DNA of 64,000 bases from Sepiola atlantica (Eukaryota; Mollusca; Cephalopoda; Sepiida; Sepiolidae): positions 109,113,032 through 109,177,031 of the forward strand of contig OY744519.1 in the NCBI GenBank assembly GCA_963556195.1, in the 5' to 3' direction. Below, in pieces: positions 22,020-33,011 of this stretch. Both the position numbers and the translations under genes were made by a program. Under the pieces are notes generated by a model. The model did no database searches. It saw only the letters and a program-made list of their open reading frames with translations, and had not been told where the DNA came from. How positions within the stretch are numbered: position 1 is the stretch's first letter; every line of letters starts with the position of its first letter.

Positions 22020-22704
22020 AAACAAAAACCATTAAATTATATCCACATTCGACAATAGTTCAATATCTATCTTTTGAACTTGGTTGTACATTTAATTGGG
22101 TTTAATGTAGGTTCAATGATTGACTTTAATGATGTGAATAGCCAATGGCAAAAAAAGCTTAAATCAAAATGAGTTTCCCAAACTTGGGGGCCTTGCCTCC
22201 CCCCTATGTGATTTGTATGTGTGTGTGTGTGGAGAGACGGTAGTGCAACAACCACAATTAAAAACAACTGGATGATATGCTAGTGATAAGTAGTAAACAA
22301 ACATTTTAAATAATCTAAAAGATGTTTAATTGGTAAAATATCAATGATTGGCTTTAATTAATTTGTTGCAATGAAAGCTCAAATGAATAAATTTTAAGTG
22401 TACATTTTGAATTTAGATTTTCTTTAAATTATTAGGCTGGTGCACATTAAATGCCACTTTTTCCAGTCAAAATTAAAGTTGTAGAAATACATGTCTTTTT
22501 TGGTGTTTTATGTGCACAGGTTTGTCTAAACCTTTATATAATGCATGATTCATGCAGTGACTCACAATTGTGTGTGTTTCTGGTGAAGTTATTTTTTCAA
22601 GAATGGATATAAGTGAATATATATGCATATGTATATGTATATATGTATGTAGATGTGTATGTATGTGTATATGCGTGTGTCTGTTTAATGTTCAATAAAG
22701 ACGT
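22020..22704. other. AT-rich sequence, short microsatellites
   Basis: Includes a (TG)n stretch near 22215 and a TATG/TGTA-rich stretch at 22615-22680. No gene recognised. Confidence 0.4.
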
Positions 22705-24060
22705 ATCTTCTTCTTATTATTATTATTATTGTTACTCACTGAAAGTTCTTACAACGGTCGTCATCAGTGATTGCTCACTGACAGTAACCGGTGGGGTTCC
22801 CTGGAATCTGAATGCAACAAGTCTTCCCAAATGTCCAGTACTTTCTGCCTCTTTCGATAACCATCGCAAATGATTTTGCATTATCGCAATAGCTGCTTAC
22901 CATTGATTTCTCATTGGCAACGACCATTGGTTATCTGAAATTTTCGTGGCAATAAGCCTCCTCAGTGGAAGTCTGATTAGTGTTCTCTCTCCTCAGTTTT
23001 TCCATTCTTCTTTACCCTTCACAATCATTTGTGCAGTATTGGCCGAGGCTAGTGCCATCACTGTGTGTGTGTTTTGGTCTCTGTTAGTCGGTGTAGTTGA
23101 TGACTTTTTTGTAGTTTCAGTTCCCTTTGGTTTTGCGTGGTGTTTTTTCTATTTATTTTTTATTTTTATTTAAAATATTTAAAAAAAAATTCTATTGCAC
23201 CTGGTTTGTGTTTGTGGTTTATGTGGGTTGGTTTTCAAGGATTTTCCTTAACATTTTAGCTGTTTTCATTATTGCCATCCGTTGTAGTCTCAGTTTTTAC
23301 TTTGATTCCAATTTCTCTTAGTCATTTTCCCAGTTTTTTCGAGACTGTTCTTCGTGCTCCTACCATTATTGGTATTATATTGATTTTCTTTCTGTTCCAT
23401 ATCCCTTTCAGTTTTCTGGAAGGTTTCGTGTATTTGCTTCATTTTTCTGTCTCCTTGACATTTCATCCAGAACAGCAAAGTCTACGATTTGGCAATTTTT
23501 TCTTTCTTGTTAACTATTATAACATTTGGTCTCTTTGCTTGGATGAGTTTATCTGTTTGTACCTCCATGTCCTAGATAATTTTATGATTTTTTGTGTTTC
23601 GAGTACTGTATGCATGTTCAAAAAACAGTCGTTTTCATAGTTCCCAGTGTACTGTTTTCCCCAAACAGTCGTGTCTGTTCTCGTATTCTTTTGGGGCTAG
23701 TTTGCTGCATTCACTTATTGTGTAGTTTACTGTTTCGTCTCTTTGTCCACAGAGTCTACATTTGCTGTTTCCCTGGATTTGTCTATCTTAGCTTTGATAT
23801 AGTTAGTTCTAATCGCATTGTTTTGTGTGGCTGTTGGTAGTGATTCCGTTTCTCTGTTTAGGTGTCCTTTTCATAGACATGCCCAGGTGTTTCTGTGAGT
23901 CTCTTTTCTTGTTATTCTTATAAATCGTCTGCGTAGCTGTTTCTCTTCACACTTTTCTTTTCTTGTTTTGTTTCTTGTTTCTCTGTTTATTTGATGGTAT
24001 CTGCTTCCAGAACTCCCAAATATTTATGGGTACCATGTTCGCTTAGTGTCTCCACTTTTC
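22705..24060 (-). pseudogene. LINE fragment with zinc-binding C-terminal domain and (TAA)n-type tail
   Basis: Reading the minus strand, the piece around 23700-23760 encodes CRLCGQRDETVNYTISECSK, the CxxC...C segment found after the RT domain of several LINE clades. It is followed by segments resembling TDKLIQAKRPNVIIVNKKEK and a VDFAV-like motif, then NTRNLPEN. Upstream (23880-24000) gives RRFIRITRKRDSQKHLG-type sequence. The 3' UTR ends in an ATT-repeat at 22715-22732 (a TAA-type tail). Many frameshifts; the catalytic RT domain is missing. Confidence 0.6.
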
Positions 24061-25099
24061 AAGGGAAAAGGAAAATTTATTTGTCTGATTTGTAATTATG
24101 CAAAAAACTGTTTCATTTACATTTCTCACAGCACTAGTTTTGTAAAGTGAAATTTTACTTTCAAATTAAATTATTTACACTCATTAGAAAAAAGTTATCT
24201 TTTTCTCAGTATCCGTTTCAATTTGGAATTTTGAACACAATACAGAAATAAACTAGTGAACAAGTATTCTTTTATATTTTGAAAATGGTAACTAAAACAC
24301 ACCACAATTGCTAACAAAATGAGTCACTTGTATTTAGAAATAAACATAAGAACAAACAGACTTATCACATTGAACAAAGAACTAAAAGTTCTTAAGACTC
24401 ATAGAAAACGGGAAATTATCGGTAGATGAACATTCTTGGGCTAGTAAATTTAGTTTCAGTGATAGAACGCAAATACTAGGAATTGTAAAAAAAAATGTTC
24501 AGAATCCCTATCCCGTGAATACTCGGGATAATCAGGGAAGAGGTTAATATAAAAATTTCTAATTTTTATTTTAAGATAAAAAGGTTATATTCTACTGTTT
24601 TTCTACTGAACCACTGCCAGAAAATGTATTTTAAAGGTGTGAACTTATCCATGAGGACCATCACTGTGTAGTCAATCAGCGGTGGCACATGATTCAAATA
24701 CTGTGTTTTGATAATAGCATGCACTAATATACATACACACATCTATATATATATAGCGAAAGCAAGAGAGAAAGACATTGAGAGAAAGAAATATAAAAGT
24801 AAATAGATTGAAAAAAATCAACATATGGCGAAGTTACAGATAATTCTATAATGAGTCATTCAATCTTTGAAGTTAGTGCAGTTGTTGATCTAAGGATTTT
24901 GTAAGTTCTAAAAAAATAGAGTACAAAATGGAGAAAATGATGCCAAAAACCGAACTTTTTGGCAAAGTACACAAATGACGATGCATTCTTTTCAGTCTGT
25001 TCAATGATTTAACAGAAGAATTTTCTTCTGAGAAAACAGCTGCTCTAGAAACAGAGTTCTTGTCAGAATGATTGAAGAAGAGAATATGATCAAATATAA
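24061..25099. other. AT-rich sequence, no gene recognised
   Basis: A short (TA)n lies at about 24745. A minus-strand 80-codon frame at 24873-25115 has no recognisable domain. Confidence 0.4.
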
Positions 25100-25805
25100 A
25101 ACAAGACTGAACCAATCAAATCAACAAAATAAAATAAGAAAAAAATGGAAGGTTAAAAAAAGAAAAACGGAAAAAGAAAGAATAAATGATAAGATACATG
25201 AAAAAGGAAAATGAAGAAATTGAAAGAAAAAGAAATTGAAAATAAATGAAAAATAGTTGAAAAAATGTGAAAATGATTGTAGGAAAAGGCAAAAAGATAA
25301 CACAATGAAAAAGGGAAAACAGTGAGAGAACAAAGGAAAAAATGTGGAAACATGCAAGAATGAAAGAATAGAAAAGTGAAAAAAAGGAACTAAAACTAAT
25401 TAATGTAGAAAAAATATATGAAAATAAAAATGAAGAAAAATGCAGAGAAAGAAAAATACAGAGAAAGAAAAATGCAGAGAAAGAAAAATACAGAGAAAGA
25501 AAAATGCAGAGAAAGAAAAATACAGAGAAAGAAAAATGCAGAGAAAGAAAAACACAGAGAAAGAAAAATGCAGAGAAAGAAAAATACTGAGAAAGAAAAA
25601 TGCAGAGAAAGAAAAATGCATTTAAATGATAAAGAAAGAGAAGTAAAAAATGTTTTTTAAATGCAAAAATGTACAATAAAAAAATAACAAAAAAGTAAAA
25701 TGACAAAAAAATAAAACAATAATAAAATAAGAATGAAGGGAAACACGAAAGGATTATAGGAATGAAAGAAAAGAAAATAAAAAAAAATGAAAGAATAAAG
25801 GAAAA
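25100..25805. repeat. Purine-rich block with 18-bp tandem repeats
   Basis: Almost all A/G on the plus strand. At 25437-25622 about ten copies of an 18-bp unit GCAGAGAAAGAAAAATAC alternate TAC and TGC marks, giving a 36-bp higher-order period over most of the array. The 241-codon Phe/Leu/Ser-rich minus-strand frame is a composition artefact. Confidence 0.85.
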
Positions 25806-25809
25806 ATGA

Positions 25810-26275
25810 GTGGGAAGGTGGGCAGCAAGATGATTGTTCACATTACATTTAAATTTCTACATGTTGGTACTGTCGGGGAAAGAGTGAGCAGGAATCAAAT
25901 TCCAAAGGTAAGTGGTCGAAGGAAAGCAGCTATCAAAGTAGAAAATCTTCTACCATCTAGGGTCCTCTACACTGAAAGGGTGGGATTTAGCAGCTAATCA
26001 GGTGGGTTGTAGGTATTTTCGTTTGGGGAGTATAAGTGCAGTAAGTTCATCGTAGGAAATTCTGTGAAATTACTTATAAAATAAGCACAAGGATGCAACA
26101 TGGCGGCGATATTGCGGGAATATTAAGTTAGAAATTCGTTTTGCTCCCTGTCCAAGAGTGGTTGGTGCACCAGCTCAAATGTGGTAACTGCGCTCCATGC
26201 ATGGGCAAATGATGGTTTCTAGAGCTATAGGATACTGCCAGGTGTGAAAAGTTTTCTAGCCTATAGAGGGAGCCT
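25810..26275 (-). pseudogene. LINE 3' fragment (ASLSLFYKYY family)
   Basis: Minus strand: PPDLAAKSHPF, RW-stop-KIFYFDSCFP, LWNLIPAHSFPDS and FKCNVNNHLAAHLPTHFS, parallel to 16219-16400 and 30360-30560. Further upstream on the minus strand (26270-26100) the family's ERLLTPGSI-like and CHIWAC-type segments are decayed. Confidence 0.55.
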
Positions 26276-26312
26276 ACCTTCTTGAATAATATATATATAT
26301 TTAAATATAATC

Positions 26313-26358
26313 ATCCACGGACACGTGTTTCGTCGTCTTACGACTCATCAGCATGGAT
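26313..26358 (-). ncRNA. Hammerhead ribozyme, well formed
   Basis: On the minus strand: stem I ATCCATG/CGTGGAT (7 pairs including one G-U), core CTGATGA, stem II GTCGT/ACGAC with loop AAG, GAAA, stem III ACAC/GTGT and cleavage triplet GTC. Every invariant residue is present. The very short, loopless stem III is the form reported for hammerheads of Penelope-like elements, which often act as dimers. It abuts the inverted end of the Penelope-like fragment at 26370-27333. Confidence 0.88.
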
Positions 26359-26369
26359 ATATATATTCG

Positions 26370-27333
26370 TTTTGTTCGAGGGGGGAATGATTTTAGAATT
26401 TTAAAAAAAGAAAATACGATTTAATGAAACATAGTAAAATAGATGTAACCCCGAGGCGCCTTTCGACCGACTACTTTTCAAGTGTCTGATTTATCTTAAG
26501 CTTCCGTGGCTGGGTTCTAGTAGCCAACCACTTGCTGATAGAATTTCGTCTGCTGTAACACATTGCTATAATGCTGCGAATATGTGCATTATTTTTTCTA
26601 CTCGTGCTGCTTTCCCTTCATTTCGTAAGGATGTCTTGCCGACCACGGATTTAAGTTTAATAATTTATCGCTTTAAATGTCAGTGTGACGCTGATTATGT
26701 TGGCAAGACCACCCAGCGATTGTCGGTTAGAATCGCCCAGCATGTGCCAGGGTATGTTCGCCGAAATAAACCCATCCCACCATCCGCGCATCTACAAGCA
26801 CACGAGTCAGCTATAGGTGAACATTTGCTTAGTAAAAGGAGTTGCCGTGATCTCTATTCAGACGACAACTTTTCCGTTCTATATAGAGGACGTCACAAAT
26901 TTCATTTGGATATTCTCGAGGCCATTTTCATCAATACTCAACGGCCATCTCTATGCCGACAGAGAGACTTAAAACACAGACTGTTGATCTTTGGAGACAC
27001 CTTTGCTTCTGTTGGGTGATAATTTTATCTGTGCTTGGTTATGTATATATATGTGTATACATATATATATGCATGCACTAATATTCCCCATATTTTTTTT
27101 TCACTTTTATATAATTTTTTTTTCTTCCTGCCGCCACCTGTTGAACTTCTTCATTATACCATTTATTGGTTTTAAATTTGTCGTTTTTTTTTTAAAACAA
27201 ATACCGACGTTTTCCCTTGAAAAGTAGTCGGTCGAAAGGCGCCTCGGGGTTACATCTATTTTACTATGTTTCATTAAATCGTATTTTCTTTTTTTTAAAT
27301 TCTAAAATCATTCCCCCCTCGAACAAAACGAAT
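26370..27333 (+). mobile_element. Penelope-like element fragment with inverted ends
   Basis: Inverted arms at about 26370-26481 and 27219-27333 begin TTCGAGGGGGGAATGATTTT and include GTAACCCCGAGGCGCCTTTC and GACCGACTACTTTTCAA. They enclose a GIY-YIG coding region. The left end is joined to a hammerhead ribozyme on the minus strand. Inverted flanking pseudo-LTR pieces, a GIY-YIG endonuclease and a hammerhead together are hallmarks of Penelope-like retroelements. The reverse transcriptase is missing; this is a 5'-truncated copy. Confidence 0.8.
26582..27019 (+). pseudogene. GIY-YIG endonuclease domain of a Penelope-like element (partial)
   Basis: Residues about 30-60 read LIIYRFKCQCDADYVGKTTQ then RLSVRIAQH: the IY and YVG halves of GIY-YIG with a Cys-x-Cys between them, the catalytic-type Arg after YVGKT, and a later Glu in LDILEAIFI. 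HLQAHESAIGEHLL supplies His residues common in the Penelope type. The frame is open upstream to about 26470 with LKLPWLGSSSQPLADRI and CYNAANMC, the usual linker between RT and endonuclease. ATG at 26582 is therefore only the first Met, not a true start. It ends at a natural stop shortly before the right inverted arm. Probably a dead remnant lacking RT. Confidence 0.82.
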
Positions 27334-27360
27334 TTATATGGTGCGGCACCAACATAACTC

Positions 27361-27362
<2 letters not shown>

Positions 27363-27434
<72 letters not shown>
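27363..27434. repeat. (TA)n tract
   Basis: About 36 TA units immediately 3' of the Penelope-like fragment. Confidence 0.95.
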
Positions 27435-27438
<4 letters not shown>

Positions 27439-27675
27439 CTAAGTTGAGATAAATAAAATTAGAACATTATTTATACCAGTTCCAAGAATTCAAACACAAT
27501 GAATATTTAGCATACGATCGTTTCTAAAACAATTTGGAAAATGTTATTTTGTATTATATTTTAGATGATTCCAAAAAGTCTTTTCATCAGTGCATCCTTA
27601 TAATATAATCACATACAGAAGTCAAGAGAGAACAACATCATCTTTTAGCATTACTTGAAAGAAAAAAAAGACACG

Positions 27676-27835
27676 TGAATTATACTTAGTACTATATCCA
27701 CTGCGCCACGGGTCCTTGCGGACAATTTTAGTATGAATTTTGGGAGCCTTAAACATATTCTTATTTTTGATCTAACTACTTATCACTATAGATCACTACT
27801 TATCTATTATTTATAGTTATAGGTTCCCATATTGT
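27676..27835 (-). mobile_element. Partial tRNA-SINE in inverted orientation
   Basis: TATATCCACTGCGCCACGGG followed by TCCTTGCGGACAATTTTAGT is the inverse of the start of the SINE at 27836. The two form head-to-head arms of about 70 bp (27676-27745 and 27836-27905). Confidence 0.6.
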
Positions 27836-28150
27836 ATTGAATACTAAAATTGTCCGCAAGGACCCATGGCGCAGTGGATATAGTATAGTACTAAGTATAA
27901 TTCAGTTCTAAGTGACAGTCATCTGAAGGTTGAAGGTTCAATCCTCAATGCAGGCAAATGGAACGAGAGCATGCTACTCCCATGGATTTAATAAAGGGTT
28001 CCGTTCGAAATTCCGTCCAGATTCCCGAGTTCGACAGAAAGATTCCCGAGTTCGACAAAGTACACCTGAAGAAGGTCGGAGGTTACATCGGCCGAAACGT
28101 TGTAATAATAACACCCAAGATGAGAACAGTAGTTCGAATATACTAAATTC
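27836..28150 (+). mobile_element. tRNA-derived SINE with CGAAACGTTG 3' module
   Basis: A-box-like ATGGCGCAGTGGATATAGTA and B-box-like GAAGGTTCAATCCTC define a tRNA-like 5' region. The central part has GGGTTCCGTTCGAAATTCCG and duplicated ATTCCCGAGTTCGACA. The 3' module is ACCTGAAGAAGGTCGGAGGT, TACATCGGCCGAAACGTTG, then AACACCCAAGATGAGAACAG. The same order, inverted, occurs at 37664-38010, so both are copies of one SINE family. Confidence 0.75.
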
Positions 28151-28335
28151 TATGAATTATCAACCCTTATCTAAAAAATTCCGAAGCATAACTTGGTTAG
28201 TTAATTGCAAATTACGGCTAATTTGAACAATTAAAATAGAAATTATTTCAAACATAACTCAATCTAAAAACTGAAGAATATTTTAGCATGTATTTGTGTG
28301 ATTAAAATATATATGAAAAAAACAACTTTTTTTTG

Positions 28336-28640
28336 ACACTTTTTGTAAAGGAAAGAAAAAACGTCATATCTTGGCCAATAATTGATGTATTCTAAAAAAG
28401 TGCATTTTTAGAAGATCCTTTGCCAAATATAGCTCACGCGAAGAAGTTGCCCACAGCCTCGAGGCGAGATCTGAACCTGGAGCATGGGGCCTTCACACTG
28501 TCTTTCAAGAAATACCTGAACACCAGTTTAATCCTGGCAATCAGCTCGTCCTTGGTGTTGCAGGCGGTACTGTTGGTGTCTTTCTCAACTGCATCCCACA
28601 TATAATAGTCCATGGGTATCCATTTATACAACTTATAGAA
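28336..28640 (-). pseudogene. Mariner-like transposase C-terminus
   Basis: The minus-strand frame ending near 28434 contains MDYYMWDAVEKDTNSTACNT then KDELIARIKLVF and PCSRFRSRLEAV, the C-terminal region of mariner-type transposases including the (L/M)DYY.W block with its last catalytic Asp. The 3' UTR ATCTTGGCCAATAATTGATG matches the copy at 14990-15010. The catalytic N-terminal half is missing; sequence upstream (28640-28823) is unrelated. Confidence 0.75.
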
Positions 28641-28644
28641 ATTA

Positions 28645-29279
28645 TTCTTTTGAACTAAATTAAAATTATCAAAATATATAGCAACTATGTCTTTTTGCAT
28701 TAACGTGTATAAAAGTGGAGGAAGGCCTCTACACCAAACAAAACTCGGAGAGGGGCACGACCTCCTCCTGTCTCCATCACCCCCTATAATCACCAATGGA
28801 AATATCCTTTGAGATTTCCTCATTCAAGACTGATCAATATTTGGAAACATAGTAAGACATCATCTGACTTCATCTGTTTCAAAATCTTTTAGACATTGAG
28901 GTAATTTCAGTAGCCTGCTAATCAATAATGATTTACGTTTTTTTTATCGGTCATGAAAATACGTAAAGATATAAAGCTGTCTGTACTTGCAGAATATCAT
29001 AGAAAAGTAGCAAATATATGCACTTTAAGGAGAGTAGAAAGTGGCTCACCTTGGGTTTATTTTCAGCAGCCTCGTAACTCTCGCTTCCCCCTAATTTATC
29101 CTTTAGTCCTCACATTCCATGAACAATGTTTTTCACAAATGGGGGAAGAATTGCTGTTTTCTGGGTCGGCTGTTGTTTTGAGTTCGGTTGTATTTGGAGA
29201 TTTTAAATCCTCTTGTAGTATTCATCATCATTTAACTGTCAATACTGACTCTCTGTTCTAAAGTTTGGAGAAGACAGAG
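28645..29279. other. Sequence without recognised genes
   Basis: Short frames only; no domain recognised. Confidence 0.35.
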
Positions 29280-29460
29280 GCCAGCTCAGCAGAGCACTTC
29301 TTTATTACTATAGCAGAGATCTGTAGCCATATCCATGTGATCTTTAATCAATCTTATAAATTGTCCATGTAGTTTCTTCTCTTCTCGTTTTTCTTTTGTT
29401 GTTTTTTTGTTCCACGTTTCATTGCTCTCCCTATTATTCACCCTGCTGATGTTTTTGGTG
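29280..29460 (-). pseudogene. LINE fragment (small)
   Basis: The minus strand gives KLHGQFIRLIKDHMDMATDL, which resembles the LHGxFxR...D segment that precedes the zinc-binding domain of LINE reverse transcriptases. Too short to place in a family. Confidence 0.4.
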
Positions 29461-29579
29461 GCAGTAATCAGTCTCTCTGTATTTTGTCTTATGTATTTCT
29501 ATAATCCTTTCATTGCATTGTTAACACAGTCTTCAATACTTACTCGTCCTTTTCCCCCTTCTTTCTATTTTACAGAGAA

Positions 29580-30330
29580 TCAGTCAATATCATCCGACTG
29601 CAATGAGAATCACTTCGGATACTACTCTATACAGACGACATCATTCTGGTCTCAACAGACAAAAACAATCTCCAACATCAATTGTTGACGTGGAGCGACC
29701 ATCTTCACAATTTGGTCTACAACTCAACATCAATAAAACCGAATATTTGACAACTGATGAAAGGGGGCAGGATTCCATTACTGTTGATAATACCGAGCTT
29801 CAAGGATCTGGGGTTAAAAATCGTTGCTGATGGAAGCCTGAAGCCCCAGGTCATAGAACACATAAATACAGCCTGGCTGAAGTGGAGAACCACAACCAAG
29901 ATTTATCACTCAGTCATCGGACCAATCACAATTTATGGTGCTGAATGTTAGCCAGTCACAAAAGAGCTGGAGAACTGTCTTAGTGCCATGGAAACAAGAA
30001 TGCTACATTGGATATCAGGCATTACCCTACTCGACCACATTACCAATGACAGCATCCGTCGGTGATATGGAGTGCCACCAATCGCTGACAAGCTCTGTGA
30101 ATCCTGACTGAGTTGGTACGGTCATGTTCTGCGAATGACAGCCTTGCCAAGGTGGCATACGAGCTGACAGTTGAGGGCCGGCAGCCAAGAGGATGGTCAA
30201 AACAGCGTTTGCTTGACACACTTCACTTGCAAAATCGTTGGTGTGCATCCCGATCAGGCACACGACCAAAGGAAATGGAAGGGGACAAAGTAATATCTGC
30301 AGACCCTGCGATATGATGTGGGATTATGCA
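29580..30330 (+). pseudogene. RTE/BovB-like LINE RT C-terminal fragment
   Basis: Plus-strand pieces in three frames read FGLQLNINKTEYLTTD, then DGSLKPQVIEHINTAWLKWR, VIGPITIYGAEC, PVTKELENCLSAMETRMLHW, LDHITNDSIRR, GVPPIADKL and LSWYGHVLRM. This is the conserved order after the catalytic YxDD motif of RTE/BovB-type reverse transcriptases. Several stops and frameshifts; no YxDD motif and no 5' part. Confidence 0.75.
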
Positions 30331-30354
30331 AAGAAGAAGAAGTCAATATCATCT

Positions 30355-30600
30355 GACCCACCTGACTAGCAGCAAAATCCCACCCCATCACTGTAGAGGT
30401 CACTAGATGCCAGAAAATTTTCTACTCTGATAGCTTCTTTTCTCTTGCCTTTGGAATTCCCTTCCTGTTCGCTGTTTCTCCGATCGTACCAACATGCTTA
30501 AATTTAAATTTAAATGTGAAACAAAATTCTTGCTGACCATCTCCCCACTTTGGTTGCCTCTATCTATAAATCTGGTCCCTATCACAGTAGCCGTTTACAT
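30355..30600 (+). pseudogene. LINE 3' fragment (ASLSLFYKYY family)
   Basis: LTSSKIPPHHCRG, LLFSCLWNSLPVRCF and DRTNMLKFKF match the C-terminal tail seen at 32820-33000 and (inverted) 25810-25990 and 39240-39480. Confidence 0.5.
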
Positions 30601-30927
30601 TTCAATAGTAATATGTCTTGTTTGAGGTGAACAAAAGTAAAAAATATATATTTTTTAATTCAATTCACTATGTTGGTACAAGATTAACACACGTGAACAT
30701 TGAATTCACAAGCCGTTCCCATAGCCGAATATATATTTGACGACTCTACTTTTTCAGGGAGGTGTTATCATCCACCCACATACAGCGCCTGGTATTTCCA
30801 AATGGTCACTCATTCGGTACTGACCAGAATGAACTTTGGTAATCTAATGAGAAACGGTGTGTCAACATGCTTATCCTCAAGTGATGTTTTTACTCTTGAT
30901 AAGTGGTGACTCGTTAGTAAAAACAAC

Positions 30928-31266
30928 AAGTTATTTATCTTCCTCCCACAAGGTAAGATGTGACACAAGGTCGGGAAAGTGGGATTTGAAAAACAACGCC
31001 CGAGAAGGTGAGCACTCTGGCCTACAAACAATGCCTGGGCAGCCCTGTCAGCATTCCCCGGTAGGAGCGCCTCAGGCAGTAAGCTATAAACTTACTCCTC
31101 CCCAAAGAGGGGAGGCAAAGCCTGGGAGGGTGGACCTCCTAGAACTGTACAGGACAGACCCATAGACCGGCGTAAATTAAGCCCCGAAGGACAAGACAAT
31201 ACCAGTCTATGGGGTGCAGTATCCATTGGAACAGATACTACACTTTGATCTTGGCCAAAAAGAACA
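30928..31266 (-). mobile_element. U2 snRNA-headed SINE-like repeat, type A
   Basis: On the minus strand it starts TTTTTGGCCAAGATCAAAG then TGTAGTATCTGTTCCAATGG and continues through CTAGGAGGTCCACCCTCCCA, CTTTGGGGAGGAGTAAGTTT and CCGGGGAATGC to the end AGGAAGATAAATAACTTG. Length about 339 bp, end to end with the copy at 404-747. No obvious long target duplication. Confidence 0.75.
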
Positions 31267-31287
31267 AAAGAAACTTCTCAAGTACAA

Positions 31288-31434
31288 ATATTGGTGCTTC
31301 TCAGAATTTGAACCGAACCAAACCGACTTTTGCCGAACTAAACCTAAAACTTACATTAGGGTTAGGTTAGGGTTAGGGTAATAAAAAAAACCCAACAAAA
31401 ACAGTTCAGTTCAGTTCAAATTCTGTAGAAGTAC
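31288..31434. mobile_element. Short inverted-repeat element D, copy 2
   Basis: Ends GTGCTTCTCAGAATTTGAAC and AAATTCTGTAGAAGTACC, with the core GACTTTTGCCGAACTAAACC, as at 3828-3943. The centre contains a few TTAGGG-like units (31360-31380), which are part of the element and not a telomere. Confidence 0.6.
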
Positions 31435-31639
31435 CTAAATATTTAATAGTTTTTGCAGAAGATATGATAATGTTTTTGTTTTGTCAAAATTGTTATGGTA
31501 TTTCTAAGTGCAATTCACTCACAGATAGTATTAAGTTATCTGGAAAGTTTTGAGTAATTTGGACACTTATCCAACTAGTCACGAAATTAATTTCTATTTC
31601 GTTATAGATTTGACTAAGATGCATTTGAGGGTTAATATA

Positions 31640-32030
31640 TTGCATTGCATGGAGAGAAATGACACAAGAATGATACAGTGGATGTGTAATGTGAGTCTTA
31701 AAGACAGGATTAGATCTGATGACCTCAGAAGAAGATTAAATGTAGACAGTATAGGGAAATGTGTGCAGAACAGGAGACTTTGTTGGTATGGTCATGATGA
31801 AAGAATAGATGAGAGTTCTTGGGTTATGAGATGTAGAACAGTTGAGGTATCAGGGTCAGTTAACAGTGAAGGCCAAGGAAAGCAGTGATAAGGATGGACT
31901 TGCAAGAAAGAGGGATAAATAGGGCACTGGCTAGAGATAGGTTACTTTGGAGGTCAATTTCTAAAAGCCGTCCAACACATGTCAGAATGTAAAACGGATG
32001 TTGAATCGAATATGATGAATGGTGATGCCA
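31640..32030 (+). pseudogene. RTE-type LINE 3' fragment
   Basis: MERNDTRMIQWMCNVSLKDR, DDLRRRLNVDSIGKC, RRLCWYGHDERIDESSW and MRCRTVEVSGSV match the fragment at 17604-17900. The 3' UTR AAAAGCCGTCCAACACATGT and GTAAAACGGATGTTG follows; the (GAT)n tail is decayed to GATGATG near 32010-32025. 5'-truncated. Confidence 0.78.
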
Positions 32031-32189
32031 TTGGTATGTAAAAATAAGCAAATAAAATAAATAGATTTATTTGTTTGTTTAATAAACAAATTAATTCATT
32101 AATCAATGAATGTATGTCTACTTAGTAGAGGAATGGTTCGCCTGTTTTGTATACAATGTATGCATATGAACTCTATTGGGTGACACTTA

Positions 32190-32545
32190 CAGTGTTAGCT
32201 CGAATGCTAAGGTTGGAGGTCATCAGGGCTTTGTCCTTCGCCTTCTACTTTTCACCATAATCCTAGAGGCACTGTTACGAGAGTTTCTGTAAAGTTGTCC
32301 ATGAGCGTTGCTCTATGCTGATGATTTAGTTATTATTAAATAGTTATTATTGCCGACTCCTTGGAAAAGCTACAGGATAAACTGAACATATGAAAAAAAG
32401 GTCTGGCGACCAAAGGTTTAAAGGGTGAACTTATCTAAAACCAAATTGATGGTAAGTGGCTCTGAGCTACAAGCATTAAAAGACTCCGGTCAGTATTCTT
32501 TTTCTGTGTGCTAGAAGGATGTTAGATGCAAAGTGATATAGTGTA
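32190..32545 (+). pseudogene. LINE reverse transcriptase palm fragment with YADD motif
   Basis: Plus-strand translation gives a GHQGFVLRLLLFTIILEALL segment (compare the RT motif (V/I)xQGxxLSPxLF) and, after a stop, LLYADDLVI at 32311-32334, the catalytic Tyr-x-Asp-Asp box. It is followed by SLEKLQDKLN and KGLATKG. This is the only YxDD motif I found in the window. Interrupted by stops and truncated at both ends. Confidence 0.65.
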
Positions 32546-32554
32546 ACATGTTTA

Positions 32555-33000
32555 TTGTGGGTCCTCAAAAAGATCCTATATTTTTATAAAGCCACACTTC
32601 GATTGTGCATGGAGTATTATTGCCACGTCTGGGTTGGTGCACCAACCACTAGCACCCCTCTCTTGGACAGGATGCAAAAAAAAAAAGTTTCTAACCTAAT
32701 AGGTCCCGCCAAGCTCCCGCCCCTGTCACATCACCTCAGTGTTGCATCCCTGTTTATGTTTTACAAGTACTTCCACGGAATGTGCTTCGACGAACTTACT
32801 ACACTTGTGTTCCCCTCAACGAAAATACCTCCTACCTACCCGACTAGCAGCAAAATCACGCACTTTCACTGTAGAGGTCCCTAGATGCGGGAGAATTTTC
32901 TACTCTAATAGCTTCTTTCCATCGGATTGTTTGTCTTTAGAATTTCCTCCCTGCTCTCTGTTTCCCTGACAATACCAACATGTAGAAATTTAAATGTAAT
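32555..33000 (+). pseudogene. LINE RT C-terminal fragment (ASLSLFYKYY family)
   Basis: KILYFYKATLRLCMEYYCHV, LLDRMQKKKVSNLIGPAKLP, LSVASLFMFYKYFHGMCFDE and the C-terminal tail YPTSSKITHF. Parallel to the minus-strand copy at 18193-18666. One frameshift near 32880. Confidence 0.7.
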
Positions 33001-33011
33001 GTGAAAAAGCA

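Noticed and set aside
25116..25841. 241-codon Phe/Leu/Ser-rich minus-strand frame that looks like a membrane protein
   Set aside because: It is the antisense of a purine-rich low-complexity tract with 18-bp tandem repeats.
27836..27950. tRNA gene
   Set aside because: A- and B-box-like sequences are present but the cloverleaf does not close and a long SINE tail follows; the same holds for the tRNA-like parts at 9036, 51597, 52440 and 55615.
31360..31381. Telomeric repeat (TTAGGG) and a similar short stretch near 16680
   Set aside because: Only a few units, the first inside a dispersed foldback element and flanked by unrelated sequence; not a chromosome end.
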